Numbered from the stretch's first letter, positions 33,142 through 41,802 are shown. The stretch is DNA of 64,000 bases from Aestuariivita sp. (GCA_018401465.1 JAGYKE010000004.1:186001-250000), one strand, 5' to 3'. Program-made: numbers and translations. Notes: generated from the letters alone by a model not told the origin.

Positions 33142-33324
33142 ATGACGACAGCGACTCAGGCCCTTTTCGCAGCGCGGGACAACGCCCCCGCCACCACCGG
33201 CCCCGCCCCCGCGCGCCGCCCCGGCCCCGTCTTCATCCACGACGCGGTGACGCCCTTCGGCGGCGCGACGCTGCTGCTCGCGCTCTGGCGCGAAGACGAC
33301 GCGCGCCGTCAGGACAAAGACTGA
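33142..33324 (+). CDS. Small hypothetical protein, 60 residues
   Basis: ATG 33142 opens 60 codons ending LLLALWREDDARRQDKD. The middle is rich in Ala and Pro (APATTGPAPARRPGP), then VFIHDAVTPFGGATLLLALW. It lies 13 bases past rsmD. No family known to me and no strong ribosome site (GACTGCCGGTC). Could be a real conserved small protein. Confidence 0.45.
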   Translation: MTTATQALFAARDNAPATTGPAPARRPGPVFIHDAVTPFGGATLLLALWREDDARRQDKD

Positions 33325-33331
33325 CAGCGGT

Positions 33332-33396
33332 CCTTCTTCGGGTTCACAAATATCCCGGGGGTGAGCGCCGCAAGGCGCGAGGGGGCAGAGCCCCCT
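33332..33396 (-). repeat. Intergenic repeat family A, copy 4 (reversed)
   Basis: Read on the minus strand: hairpin GGGGG/CCCCC (33395-33381), hairpin GCGCC/GGCGC (33378-33365), then CCCCCGGGATATTTGTGAACC and CGAAGAAGG. The tail is the TGAACCCGAAGAAG subtype shared with copy 5. It lies just past the map stop codon. Confidence 0.85.
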
Positions 33397-33399
33397 ACC

Positions 33400-34242
33400 T
33401 TACCCGTAGGTCGGGTGGAAGCGCCCGGCAGGCGACAGCGTGAAGATCTCGACCCCGTTGGCGGTGACACCCACGGAATGCTCGAACTGCGCCGAGAGCG
33501 ACTTGTCGCGGGTCACCGCCGTCCATTCGTCGGCCAGCGTCTTGGTCTCGGGCCGGCCAAGGTTCACCATCGGCTCGATGGTGAAGAACATGCCTTCCTC
33601 CAGCACCGCGCCAGTGCCGGGCCGCCCGTAATGCAGCACGTTGGGCGGCGCGTGGAACACCCGGCCCAGCCCATGACCGCAGAAATCGCGCACCACGCTC
33701 ATCCGCTGGCTTTCGACGTAAGCCTGGATCGCATGGCCGATGTCGCCGAAGGTGTTGCCCGGGCGGACGACCTCGATCCCCTTCATGAGCGCGTCATGGG
33801 TGACCTCGATCAGCCGCTCGGACTTGCGGCTCAGTGCGCCCGCCACATACATCCGGCTCGTGTCGCCATACCAGCCATCCACGATCACGGTCACGTCGAT
33901 GTTCAGGATGTCGCCGTCCTTGAGCACCTTGGGCCCGGGAATACCGTGGCAGACAACATGGTTCACGCTGATGCAGCTTGCGTGCAGATAGCCCTTGTAG
34001 CCGATGGTCGCCGAAGTCGCGCCCAGCTCCTGCACCATCGCGGTGATGCGGGCGTCGATCGCCTCGGTCGTCTGGCCAGGAAAGACATGTTCGGCGATCC
34101 GGTCAAGAATGCGCGCAGCCACATCGCCCGCCCTGTGCATGCCGGCGAAGTCGTCACGTTCGTAGATTCGGATGCCGTCCCGGGTCAGACGGCCGCGCAG
34201 GTTTTCGTTCACGGGCAGTGGGGCCTTTCTTTCTCGCGCCAC
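33400..34242 (-). CDS. map: Methionine aminopeptidase, type I
   Basis: Removes the initiator methionine. Metal ligands are visible in DGDILNIDVTVIVDGWYGDTS (two Asp), FCGHGLGRVFH (His), FTIEPMV (Glu) and FEHSVGVT (Glu); HASCISVNHVVCHGIP is the His-bearing loop. The GTG at 34242 gives 280 residues; a second in-frame GTG at 34212 gives the more typical start VNENLRGRLTRDG. Neither has a strong ribosome site, so the exact start is open. Lies 36 bases after sfsA on the same strand. Confidence 0.94.
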   Translation of the reverse strand: MARERKAPLPVNENLRGRLTRDGIRIYERDDFAGMHRAGDVAARILDRIAEHVFPGQTTEAIDARITAMVQELGATSATIGYKGYLHASCISVNHVVCHGIPGPKVLKDGDILNIDVTVIVDGWYGDTSRMYVAGALSRKSERLIEVTHDALMKGIEVVRPGNTFGDIGHAIQAYVESQRMSVVRDFCGHGLGRVFHAPPNVLHYGRPGTGAVLEEGMFFTIEPMVNLGRPETKTLADEWTAVTRDKSLSAQFEHSVGVTANGVEIFTLSPAGRFHPTYG

Positions 34243-34278
34243 ATTTAGTGCAGTCGCAGCAATTTCGCCACCCCGGTT

Positions 34279-34980
34279 TCAGCCCCCTGCGTCCATCGGC
34301 GCGCCCAGCGTGATCCCGCCCGGATCGATCCGCGCCGCATGGGCCAGAACCCGCACACCCGCCGCGCGCGCCCGGCCCAGCGCCGCCGCATAGGCGGGGT
34401 CGATGTCGGCGGCCACGGCGACGTGGGTGCAGTCGGTGCGCTGGACCAGATAGAACAGCACCGCCCGGCCGCCGCCACGGGCCACTTCGGCCAGATCGGC
34501 GAGGTGCCGCGCGCCCCGGGCGGTGACGCTGTCGGGAAACTCGGCCAGACCGGTGCGGCGCGACAGGGTCACGCTTTTCACCTCGACATAGGTCTCAGAC
34601 TGCCCGTGGGTCAGGACGAAATCCACCCGGCTGCCCGCGCCATAGGCCACTTCGGCGCGCAGGATGTCATGGCCTGCCAGTTCAGGCACCGCACCGGCCT
34701 CAAGCGCCTCGCGCACCACGCGATTCGCGGCACCCGTGTCGATGCCGGTGAAATGCCCGGCCCCGTGATCGACCAGCGCCCAAGCATAGCGCAGCTTGCG
34801 GCGCGGGTCGTCGTTGGGTTCCAGCCAGACCACCGTGCCGGGATCGGCCAGCCCGCGCATGGACCCGGGATTGGCGCAATGCGCGGTCACCTCGCGCCCG
34901 TCCTCCAGACGGCAATCGGCCAGGAACCGCTTGTAGCGGCGGATCAGCCGGGCCGGAACAAGGGGGGTTTGAAAGCGCAT
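34279..34980 (-). CDS. sfsA: SfsA family DNA/RNA nuclease-like protein
   Basis: SfsA (sugar fermentation stimulation protein) has an OB-like N-domain and a PD-(D/E)XK-like nuclease fold; its cellular role is unsettled. The 233-residue product begins MRFQTPLVPARLIRRYKRFL and shows AHCANPGSMRGL, VDFVLTH, YVEVKSVTL and FPDSVTARGARHL. ATG 34980 chosen for family fit. Upstream of map in one unit, divergent from the cinA-like gene by 52 bases. Confidence 0.95.
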   Translation of the reverse strand: MRFQTPLVPARLIRRYKRFLADCRLEDGREVTAHCANPGSMRGLADPGTVVWLEPNDDPRRKLRYAWALVDHGAGHFTGIDTGAANRVVREALEAGAVPELAGHDILRAEVAYGAGSRVDFVLTHGQSETYVEVKSVTLSRRTGLAEFPDSVTARGARHLADLAEVARGGGRAVLFYLVQRTDCTHVAVAADIDPAYAAALGRARAAGVRVLAHAARIDPGGITLGAPMDAGG

Positions 34981-35032
34981 GATCCCGGGCCTATAGAAGG
35001 GCCCGACGACTTTCAACAAGGGGGCATCCCGC

Positions 35033-35755
35033 ATGGCCAATCCCACCGCAGCGATGCTGGTGATCGGCGACGAAATCCTGTCGGGCCGCACGCGCGACGC
35101 CAACATGCACCATCTCGCGCAGGAACTGACCAAGCACGGGATCGACCTGAAAGAAGTGCGCATCGTGTCCGACGACGCGCCCGCCATCGTGGCGGCGGTG
35201 CGGGCGCTGTCGGAGGGGTTCGATCACGTCTTCACCAGCGGGGGCATCGGCCCCACTCATGACGACATCACCGCCGACTGCATCGCGGACGCCTTCGGGC
35301 GGTCCATCGACGTGCGCGCCGACGCGCGCGCGCTGCTCGAGGCGCATTACGCGCGCACCGGGTTGGAGCTGAACACGGCGCGGCTGCGCATGGCGCGCAT
35401 CCCCGAAGGGGCCACGCTGATCGAAAACCCGGTCTCGACCGCGCCGGGCTTCACGCTGGGCAATGTCCATGTCATGGCAGGCGTGCCGTCGGTCTTCTGC
35501 GCCATGGTGGCAAGCGTCCTGCCGCATCTGTCCGGAGGCGCCCCGCTGCTGAGCCAGACGCTCACCGTGATGCGCGGCGAAGGTGACATCGCCGACACGC
35601 TTTCGGCGCTGGCGGCCGACTTTCCCGACCTGTCGGTGGGCTGCTACCCCTTCCAGCGCGACGGCGCCTATGGCGCGAACGTGGTGGTGCGCGGGACCGA
35701 CGGCGCGCGCGTCGACGCCGCCGTGACGCGTCTTGCCGGAGAGCTTGGCCTGTGA
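35033..35755 (+). CDS. Molybdopterin-binding (CinA N-terminal-like) protein
   Basis: A 240-residue protein equal to the COG1058 N-terminal part of CinA, related to ADP-ribose pyrophosphatase/MoaB-fold proteins; the deamidase half of CinA is absent. Motifs: MLVIGDEILSGRTRDANMHH, VFTSGGIGPTHDDITADCIA, NPVSTAPGFTLGNVHVMAGVP. The first of four genes joined by ATGA/GTGA overlaps (to 37969). Confidence 0.9.
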   Translation: MANPTAAMLVIGDEILSGRTRDANMHHLAQELTKHGIDLKEVRIVSDDAPAIVAAVRALSEGFDHVFTSGGIGPTHDDITADCIADAFGRSIDVRADARALLEAHYARTGLELNTARLRMARIPEGATLIENPVSTAPGFTLGNVHVMAGVPSVFCAMVASVLPHLSGGAPLLSQTLTVMRGEGDIADTLSALAADFPDLSVGCYPFQRDGAYGANVVVRGTDGARVDAAVTRLAGELGL

Positions 35756-36483
35756 CCGATCCGACCGCCCGGGTCTTCGCTGCCATCGACGGCACTTGGG
35801 CACCGCGGCGGATCATCCCTGAGGGCCCCTTCCTGCTGCGCGACGGCGACGGCGGCGGCAAGCGCGTGTCGGCGGCCACCGCGCGCGGCCCCGTGGGTGC
35901 AGACGACATCGACCGGGCCGAGGCGGGCATGCGCGCGCTGGGACAGCGCCCGCTGTTCCAGTTGCGCGCGGGCGATGAAGACCTCGACGCCGCGCTGGCC
36001 GCGCGCGGGTATGACGTGGTCGATCCCAGCATCGTGCTGACGATCGACCCCGTGCGGCTGACCGACCAGCCCATCCCGCGTGTGACCGTCTTCACCCTGT
36101 GGGAACCCCTTGCGATCATGACCGACACCTGGGCGCGGGCGGGCGTCGGGCCCGCGCGGCTGCGCGTGATGCACCGCGTCGAAGGCCCAAAGACCGCGCT
36201 TCTCGCGCGTCACCGCGACATGCCCGCGGGCGTCGCCTTCATGGGCGTGCATGACGGGGTCGCGATGCTGCACGCGCTGGAAATCCTGCCACACCAGCGC
36301 CGTCAGGGCATGGCGCAATGGGTGATGCGCGCCGCCGCCTTCTGGGCGCGCGATCATGGCGCCGACACGCTGGCCGTGATCTGCACGCAGGCCAATGAGG
36401 GGGCAAATGCCCTCTATGCTTCCATGGGGTTCCTGCCTGTGGGACAGTATCATTACCGACAGCACCCGGAGGAGACATCATGA
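35752..36483 (+). CDS. GNAT family N-acetyltransferase
   Basis: A 243-residue acyltransferase with the GNAT core at its C-terminal half: VAMLHALEILPHQRRQGMAQWVMRAA (motif A, acetyl-CoA loop QRRQGMA) and NEGANALYASMGFLPVGQYHYR (motif B). Substrate unknown. Starts with GTG overlapping the upstream TGA. Confidence 0.85.
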   Translation: MTDPTARVFAAIDGTWAPRRIIPEGPFLLRDGDGGGKRVSAATARGPVGADDIDRAEAGMRALGQRPLFQLRAGDEDLDAALAARGYDVVDPSIVLTIDPVRLTDQPIPRVTVFTLWEPLAIMTDTWARAGVGPARLRVMHRVEGPKTALLARHRDMPAGVAFMGVHDGVAMLHALEILPHQRRQGMAQWVMRAAAFWARDHGADTLAVICTQANEGANALYASMGFLPVGQYHYRQHPEETS

Positions 36484-37052
36484 CCGCATCCGACCAGCCC
36501 ACCGCGCTGAACCTGCCCCCGGTCGATCCTCTGCCGCCCGCGACGCAGAAGTATTTCGACATCTGCCAGCAGAAGCTGGGCATGATCCCCAATGTACTGC
36601 GCGCCTATGCCTTCGATATCGCCAAGCTCGACGCCTTCACGGCGATGTACAACGACCTGATGCTGGGCGAGAGCAACCTGACCAAGCTCGAACGCGAGAT
36701 GATCGCGGTCGTGGTGTCGTCGATCAACAAGTGCTTCTACTGCCTTGCCGCCCATGGCGCGGCGGTGCGGCACTTGTCGGGCGACCCGATCCTGGGAGAG
36801 ATGCTGGTGATGAACTACCGCGCCGCGCCGCTGGATGCGCGGCAGCGCGCGATGCTCGACTTCGCGGCGCAGATCACCACCGCCAGCGCCACGGTGGAAG
36901 AGGCCGACCGCGAGGCGCTGCGCCAAGCGGGCTTCAGCGACCGCGACATCTGGGACATCGCCAGCGTCGCCGCCTTCTTCAACATGACGAACCGGGTCGC
37001 CAGCGCCACCGCCATGCGCCCCAATGACGGCTATCACGCGCAGGCCAGATGA
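36480..37052 (+). CDS. Peroxidase-related AhpD/CMD-like protein
   Basis: Member of the carboxymuconolactone decarboxylase/AhpD family (peroxidase-related enzyme subgroup). The 190-residue product carries the redox motif INKCFYCLAAHGAAVRHL (CxxC with following His) and DIWDIASVAAFFNMTNRVAS. Probably a cytoplasmic disulfide-based alkyl hydroperoxidase-like enzyme. Start ATG overlaps the upstream TGA. Confidence 0.9.
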   Translation: MTASDQPTALNLPPVDPLPPATQKYFDICQQKLGMIPNVLRAYAFDIAKLDAFTAMYNDLMLGESNLTKLEREMIAVVVSSINKCFYCLAAHGAAVRHLSGDPILGEMLVMNYRAAPLDARQRAMLDFAAQITTASATVEEADREALRQAGFSDRDIWDIASVAAFFNMTNRVASATAMRPNDGYHAQAR

Positions 37053-37969
37053 CCGGCCGCGCCGCCTGTTTTCTGGCCCTGATGCTTGGGGCCGCGCCGG
37101 TGGCGGCGCTCGATCTCGTGATGCCACCCGGCGCGCGGCTGATCGCGGATCGCAGCATGCCCTTCGACAGTTATGACCTGCCGCTTGACGGCTTCATCGA
37201 CGGGCGGGTGCGCAGCCGCAGCTACGAAGGGCAGAAGCTGCGCCAAAGCTGGCGCGTCGACAGTGCCTCGGTCACGACCTTGCAGCTTCTTGCCCCGCTC
37301 CGGGCTCAGCTGGACGCGGCGGGGTACGAAATGGCGCATGAATGCGAATCCGCCACCTGCGGCGGTTTCGATTTCCGCTTCGCGGTCGAGGTGATCCCCT
37401 CGCCCGACATGTATGTCGATATCCGTGACTATCGCTTTCTGTCTGCTGTTCAGGGCGACGCGGCTGTGGGCCTGATGGTCAGCCGTAGCCGCACCGCCGG
37501 ATATATCCAGATCATCGAGATCACCCCTCGGGATGCACAGCGCCTGACGCCCCGCCCGGTTCCCGGCGGCGATGCCCCCGCCGCGCCCGCCACCGGGCTG
37601 GCCGAAGCGCTTCTGGCACAGGGCCATGTCGTGCTGGACGATCTGGTCTTCGCCACGGGCACCGTGGCGCTCAGCGACGGACGCTACGCCAGCCTGACCG
37701 ATCTTGGTGCCTTCCTGCGGCAGAACCCGTCGGCGCGGATCGCGCTGGTGGGCCATACCGACATGACCGGTGCGCTGGAGACGAATATCACCGTCTCGCG
37801 CCAGCGGGCCGAGGCAGTGCGCGACCGACTGGTCACTGTCCACGGGATCGAACCGGGCCGCATGGTGCTTGACGGTCTCGGCCCCCTGTCGCCGCGCGAT
37901 ACGAACCTGACCGGGGAAGGCCGGGAACGCAATCGTCGGGTCGAGGCGGTTCTCCTGTCGCGTGACTGA
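37049..37969 (+). CDS. OmpA family protein
   Basis: A 306-residue exported protein: signal peptide (1-20, FLALMLGAAPVAA), an N-terminal domain of about 150 residues with no name that I can give, and a C-terminal OmpA/MotB peptidoglycan-binding domain (about 195-302: LDDLVFATGTVALSDGRYAS, RIALVGHTDMTGALETNITV, SRQRAEAVRDRLV, ERNRRVEAVLL). Not a beta-barrel OmpA. Coupled by overlap to the previous gene. Confidence 0.88.
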   Translation: MTGRAACFLALMLGAAPVAALDLVMPPGARLIADRSMPFDSYDLPLDGFIDGRVRSRSYEGQKLRQSWRVDSASVTTLQLLAPLRAQLDAAGYEMAHECESATCGGFDFRFAVEVIPSPDMYVDIRDYRFLSAVQGDAAVGLMVSRSRTAGYIQIIEITPRDAQRLTPRPVPGGDAPAAPATGLAEALLAQGHVVLDDLVFATGTVALSDGRYASLTDLGAFLRQNPSARIALVGHTDMTGALETNITVSRQRAEAVRDRLVTVHGIEPGRMVLDGLGPLSPRDTNLTGEGRERNRRVEAVLLSRD

Positions 37970-37972
37970 CCG

Positions 37973-38500
37973 TCAGGTCAGCGGCTTGTACATATAGGTC
38001 GTGGACTCGAGCGTGTCGGTGAAGGGATTGCGGCAATAGCCGGGGATTTCACCCGCGACGCGGAAACCTTCGCTTTCATACAAGGGCTGCGCATGGTCGC
38101 CGCTGCGCGTGTCGAGGACAAGCAGTGTTCGGCCCAGCGCCCGTGCCTGCACGTCCAGCGCGCGCAAAAGCGCGCGGGCCACACCGCGGCGGCGGGCATC
38201 CGGGTGGACCAGCATCTTGGACACATCCGCGCGGTGCGGCTGGTTCGGCGGCAGGGCAAGGCCCAGTTGCACCGTGCCGACGATGCGCCCGCCCTCCTGC
38301 GCGAGGAAAAGACGCGCGCCGCCCGCCCGCACGGCGGGAAAGACACGCTCTTCCCAAAAGGCGCGGGCTGCGTCCCGATCGAAGGGCAGGATGAAGCCGA
38401 CGCTTGCCCCGGCATGCACGCAGGCATGCAGGATGTCGGTCAGATCGCCCAGCGCGGGCGCCAGATCGGCCTCGGTGGCCTGCAGGATCGTCACGCTCAT
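37973..38500 (-). CDS. GNAT family N-acetyltransferase
   Basis: A 175-residue single-domain acyltransferase. MLVHPDARRRGVARALLRALDVQARALGR is the acetyl-CoA-binding motif (R-R-R-G-V-A) and the end holds PLYESEGFRVAGEIPGYCRNP. The ATG at 38500 overlaps the stop of the XRE-cupin gene, so the two are made together and the regulator may control this enzyme. Confidence 0.88.
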   Translation of the reverse strand: MSVTILQATEADLAPALGDLTDILHACVHAGASVGFILPFDRDAARAFWEERVFPAVRAGGARLFLAQEGGRIVGTVQLGLALPPNQPHRADVSKMLVHPDARRRGVARALLRALDVQARALGRTLLVLDTRSGDHAQPLYESEGFRVAGEIPGYCRNPFTDTLESTTYMYKPLT

Positions 38501-39048
38501 ATCATCACCAGAAGATAGCGCGCCCCGCGTCCGGGGCCGGTGGAAAAGCGGCTCGCACCCCAAAGCTGATACCGCAGGCAATCGCCCGCGCCCAGATCAT
38601 GCGAGGTGTCGTCAAGATCAAGCCGCAGCGCCCCGTCCAGCAGGATCAGGTGATGTTCCAGCCCCGGGCGCGGCGGCGCGTCATAGGCGATGGCGGTGCC
38701 GGGCGGCAGATGGCCTTCGATCACCTCGCCCGCAAGCCGTGCCGACGGGGGCGAGACACTGCGGCGGCGGAAGCCGGTGGCGGGGTCTTCCCATTCGGGC
38801 TGCGCGTCGAAGGGCACATGGGCGGTGAACCCTTCCTCCACCAGCGCCATGAGCCGCGACAGCGTCAGACCATAGGCGGTGCAAAGCTTGCCCAGCGTTT
38901 CCGCCGTCGGGCTGCTTTCCGCGTTCTCCATCCGTGACAGCGTCGCCCGCGACAGCCCTGACCGCGCCGCCAGTTCGTCGAGCGACCAGCCCCGTTCGCC
39001 GCGCAGCGAAAACAGGCGATGGGCAAGGCGGGTCGTGAGGTCGGACAT
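38497..39048 (-). CDS. XRE regulator with C-terminal cupin
   Basis: A 183-residue regulator: helix-turn-helix at residues 7-62 (SLDELAARSGLSRATLSRME, SPTAETLGKLCTAYGLTLS) followed by a small cupin domain (about 105-180, HLPPGTAIAYDAPPRPGLEHHLILLDG and LGAGDCLRYQLWG) that binds a small ligand. Typical control of the co-transcribed gene, here the acetyltransferase. Confidence 0.9.
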   Translation of the reverse strand: MSDLTTRLAHRLFSLRGERGWSLDELAARSGLSRATLSRMENAESSPTAETLGKLCTAYGLTLSRLMALVEEGFTAHVPFDAQPEWEDPATGFRRRSVSPPSARLAGEVIEGHLPPGTAIAYDAPPRPGLEHHLILLDGALRLDLDDTSHDLGAGDCLRYQLWGASRFSTGPGRGARYLLVMI

Positions 39049-39116
39049 GGTTTTCCGTTTTCGGGAATTTTTTCCTTATTCGGAAATGCTGCGCAGAAAC
39101 CTGCAGGAATCGCAAG

Positions 39117-39144
39117 AAAAAAGGCGCGGACTTTCGTCCGCGCC
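39117..39144 (-). terminator. Terminator of the iron-binding-protein gene
   Basis: On the minus strand GGCGCGGAC (39144-39136), GAAA loop, GTCCGCGCC (39131-39123), then six T (39122-39117). Strong intrinsic terminator. Confidence 0.92.
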
Positions 39145-39170
39145 CCGTCAGTGCAGCTTGGGATAAGGGA

Positions 39171-40184
39171 TCATTCCCAGCCGACTTCGTTGAAGATGCG
39201 CTGCGCGGCCTCCAGATGGCCCGCGGCCGCGCTGAGCGACACGGTGTCCGCCTTGAATTCGCCCAGACCGGCGACGTGGGCGGCCACAGGCGCGCCCGCC
39301 ACAACCGGGTATTCGTCGTTCCCGGCCGAGAAGTAGTCCTGCGCCTGATCGCTCGCGAGGTATTCCAGGAACTTGATCGCGTTGTCGCGGTTCGGCGCAT
39401 TGGCGGCGACGCCCGCGCCCGAGATGTTCACATGCGTGCCGTTGCCGTCCTGATCGGGGAAGACCCAGCCGAACATGTCGATCTTGTCGCTCACTCCCTC
39501 CACGGGCGTGCGCAGCGCGCGGCCGAAGTAATAGGTGTTCGACATAGCGATATCGCATTCGCCCGACACGATCCCGCGCAGTTGGTCGGTATCACCGCCC
39601 TGCGGGGCGCGCGCAAAGTTGGCGACAACGCCTGCCGCCCATTCTTTCGCGGCCTCTTCGCCCGCATGTTCGATGATCGCCGACAGGATCGACTGCGAAT
39701 AGACGTTGGTCGCGGACCGGATGCAGACCATGCCCTTGTACTTGGGGTCGGCCAGATCGGCATAGGTCATCGGCGGCTCGGTCACGGTGGCCTTGTCATA
39801 GAACAGCACGCGCGCACGCTGGCTGAAGCCGAACCACTGGTTGTCGGCGTCCTGCAGGTTGGCGGGAATACGCTCTTCGAGGATCGCGCTGTCGACCGAC
39901 TGCAGAAGGCCCGCAGCCTTGGCGCGTTCCAGACGCGTGCTGTCGACGGTCAGCAGGATGTCGGCGGGGCTGTTCGCGCCTTCGGCCTGCATCCGCGCGA
40001 TCAGTTCGTCGGCGCTGGCCTCGATGCGGTTGATGGTGATTCCCGTCGCGGCCTCGAAATCCGAATAGAGCCGTTCATCGGTGTCGTAATGACGCGAGGA
40101 ATAGAGGTTCAGAACCCCGTCCGCCGCGGCCTGCGAAGCCATGAGCGCGACAAGGGCGGTGGCAAGAGAGGTGGATGGTTTCAT
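39171..40184 (-). CDS. Ferric-iron ABC transporter substrate-binding protein
   Basis: Periplasmic Fe3+-binding protein of the FbpA/FutA type. The 337-residue product has a signal peptide (1-21) and GVLNLYSSRHYDTDERLYSDF, the DADNQWFGFSQRARVLFYDK stretch and SNTYYFGRALR with the paired tyrosines that bind iron. Permease and ATPase genes are not adjacent. Candidate iron-responsive repeats lie upstream. Confidence 0.92.
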   Translation of the reverse strand: MKPSTSLATALVALMASQAAADGVLNLYSSRHYDTDERLYSDFEAATGITINRIEASADELIARMQAEGANSPADILLTVDSTRLERAKAAGLLQSVDSAILEERIPANLQDADNQWFGFSQRARVLFYDKATVTEPPMTYADLADPKYKGMVCIRSATNVYSQSILSAIIEHAGEEAAKEWAAGVVANFARAPQGGDTDQLRGIVSGECDIAMSNTYYFGRALRTPVEGVSDKIDMFGWVFPDQDGNGTHVNISGAGVAANAPNRDNAIKFLEYLASDQAQDYFSAGNDEYPVVAGAPVAAHVAGLGEFKADTVSLSAAAGHLEAAQRIFNEVGWE

Positions 40185-40226
40185 GGTGACGACCTTTTTC
40201 GAAAATCCGTTCGCCGGTAAACCCGA

Positions 40227-40256
40227 CTGAAATAATCAGTTAAATGATTCGCGTCA
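40227..40256 (-). promoter_or_regulatory. Candidate iron-responsive operator
   Basis: An AT-rich block holds overlapping inverted repeats: CTGA-N5-TCAG (40227-40239), AATCA-N6-TGATT (40234-40249) and TGA-N6-TCA (about 40245-40256). It begins 43 bases before the iron-binding-protein start. Alphaproteobacterial RirA and Irr boxes are of similar AT-rich dyad type, but the match is not exact. Confidence 0.4.
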
Positions 40257-40315
40257 TCTTGGGAACCCAATTCCGACAAAAAAGATCGGATAATGCGCCG
40301 CAGGCGACCGCGCAA

Positions 40316-40343
40316 AAGAAAACCGCGCCCGAAGGCGCGGTTT
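40316..40343 (-). terminator. Terminator of rpmJ
   Basis: On the minus strand AAACCGCGCC (40343-40334), TTCG loop, GGCGCGGTTT (40329-40320), continuing TTCTTTTG. Located 29 bases past the rpmJ stop. Confidence 0.88.
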
Positions 40344-40371
40344 CCTGAAACTCTCGCGATGTGCCTGCGGC

Positions 40372-40497
40372 TCAGCCCTGACGGGCCTTGTACCGGGGCT
40401 GCGTCTTGTTGATCACGTAGACGCGGCCTTTGCGGCGCACGATACGGCAATCCCGGTGCCGGGTCTTGAGCGAGCGGAGCGAGTTGCGGACCTTCAT
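40372..40497 (-). CDS. rpmJ: 50S ribosomal protein L36
   Basis: A 41-residue basic protein, [20 protein letters not shown] followed by [20 protein letters not shown], the alphaproteobacterial L36 type that keeps a single cysteine and lacks the CCHC zinc site. GGAGAAG ribosome site before the ATG. Monocistronic or read together with the upstream tRNA-Val, which is 79 bases away on the same strand. Confidence 0.95.
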   Translation of the reverse strand: MKVRNSLRSLKTRHRDCRIVRRKGRVYVINKTQPRYKARQG

Positions 40498-40576
40498 GGT
40501 CTTCTCCTCAACTTTGCGGCGCGGGCCAGCGCCAGGGTTACGCGGGTGCCGCCCGCAAGGGACGACGGTGAATTCA

Positions 40577-40651
<75 letters not shown>

Positions 40652-40717
40652 ATGAATACCGCCGCGTTCCCATGTGCCCCAACGAAATGGGGCGCGGAAG
40701 TCCGCGCCGGTGGGCGG

Positions 40718-40746
40718 TCTATAAAAGGAGTCGTCAGGGGGATCAA
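40718..40746 (-). promoter_or_regulatory. Promoter of tRNA-Val
   Basis: On the minus strand TTGATC (40746-40741), a 17-base spacer and TATAGA (40723-40718). Strong match to the housekeeping consensus. The leader of about 60 bases contains a GGCGCGGA/TCCGCGCC hairpin. Confidence 0.7.
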
Positions 40747-40798
40747 GGGGTTTTGGCGCGCGCTGTTTCCACGCTATGTTCCCCGTGACGGAGCATAG

Positions 40799-41659
40799 AT
40801 GACAAACGACGCCTTCACCCTGATTCAGCCGCGCGACCGCAGATCCTGCGTGGTCTTCGCCTCGCCGCACAGCGGGCGCGACTATTCCGATGCCTTCCTC
40901 GCGCAGACGGTGCTTGACCCGCTGGTGGTGCGGTCGTCCGAGGATGCCTTCGTCGACGATCTGCTGCACTGCGCCACCGATTACGGCGCGCCGGTTCTGG
41001 CGGCGCGGGTCCCGCGCGCCTTCGTCGATCTGAACCGGTCGCCCGACGAGCTTGACCCCGCGCTGATCGACGGCGTACGCCGCAGTGGCCACAACCCGCG
41101 GGTAGCCAGCGGGCTGGGCGTCATTCCCCGCGTCGTGGCGAACGGCCGCGCGATCTATTCGGGTCGGCTGACGCTGACCGAAGCGCAGGCCCGCATCGAC
41201 CGCTACTGGCGCCCCTATCACGCGGCGCTGCAAGATCAGCTGAACCGCGCGCGGATGGATTTCGGGCAGGCGATCCTGGTCGATTGCCACTCCATGCCGC
41301 ACGAGGCGATGGACGGTGTCGCCCGGTCTGCGTCGCGCCGCCCGCAGATCGTGCTGGGCGACCGCTTCGGCGCTGCCGCGGGGGCCGAGGTGGTTGACCG
41401 GATCGAAGCCGCCTTTGCCACGGCGGGCCTCACCGTGACGCGCAACGCGCCCTTCGCGGGGGCCTATATCGCGCAGGCCTATGGCCGCCCGTCGCGCGGC
41501 CAGCACGCCGTCCAGATCGAGATCGACCGCGCGCTTTACATGGACGAACGCCGCATCGCGCCAAAACCCGACTTCGCCGCCTTCCGCGACCTGATGCGCG
41601 GGATCATCGCCGAAATCGCCGCCATCGGGGCCGAACGTCTGCCGCTGGCCGCCGAATAG
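40799..41659 (+). CDS. N-formylglutamate amidohydrolase family protein
   Basis: Family that cleaves N-formylglutamate to glutamate and formate in histidine breakdown; many members have other acylated substrates. The 286-residue product has SPHSGRDYSDAFLAQ, RVPRAFVDLNRSPDELDP, VDCHSMPH and HAVQIEIDRALYMDE. No hut genes are near, so histidine use is not implied. A second, distinct member is at 45074-45811. Confidence 0.87.
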   Translation: MTNDAFTLIQPRDRRSCVVFASPHSGRDYSDAFLAQTVLDPLVVRSSEDAFVDDLLHCATDYGAPVLAARVPRAFVDLNRSPDELDPALIDGVRRSGHNPRVASGLGVIPRVVANGRAIYSGRLTLTEAQARIDRYWRPYHAALQDQLNRARMDFGQAILVDCHSMPHEAMDGVARSASRRPQIVLGDRFGAAAGAEVVDRIEAAFATAGLTVTRNAPFAGAYIAQAYGRPSRGQHAVQIEIDRALYMDERRIAPKPDFAAFRDLMRGIIAEIAAIGAERLPLAAE

Positions 41660-41678
41660 CGGCGCGGGGATTTTTCCC

Positions 41679-41706
41679 TTTCCAAGCCCCACGGCGCCTG
41701 TATAAC
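41679..41706 (+). promoter_or_regulatory. leuA promoter
   Basis: TTTCCA (41679-41684), a 16-base spacer and TATAAC (41701-41706). Transcription would start around 41712-41714, only a few bases before the leader-peptide ATG at 41716. Confidence 0.5.
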
Positions 41707-41715
41707 CTGCGCCCC

Positions 41716-41802
41716 ATGACACGTGTCCGCCATATCGCAGCATCGACAGCCGCCCCCCGCGGCACGGACGCGCGTGCCCTTCTGATCCTAGGCCGCCTCT
41801 GA
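41716..41802 (+). CDS. leuL: leuA leader peptide
   Basis: A 28-codon frame, MTRVRHIAASTAAPRGTDAR then ALLILGRL and TGA. Four of the last seven codons are leucine, each a different codon (CTT, CTG, CTA, CTC), including CTA, which is rare in this GC-rich DNA. This is the layout of a leucine-sensing leader: ribosomes stall when charged tRNA-Leu is low. It is nearly leaderless, like other alphaproteobacterial leader peptides (for example trpL). Confidence 0.8.
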   Translation: MTRVRHIAASTAAPRGTDARALLILGRL

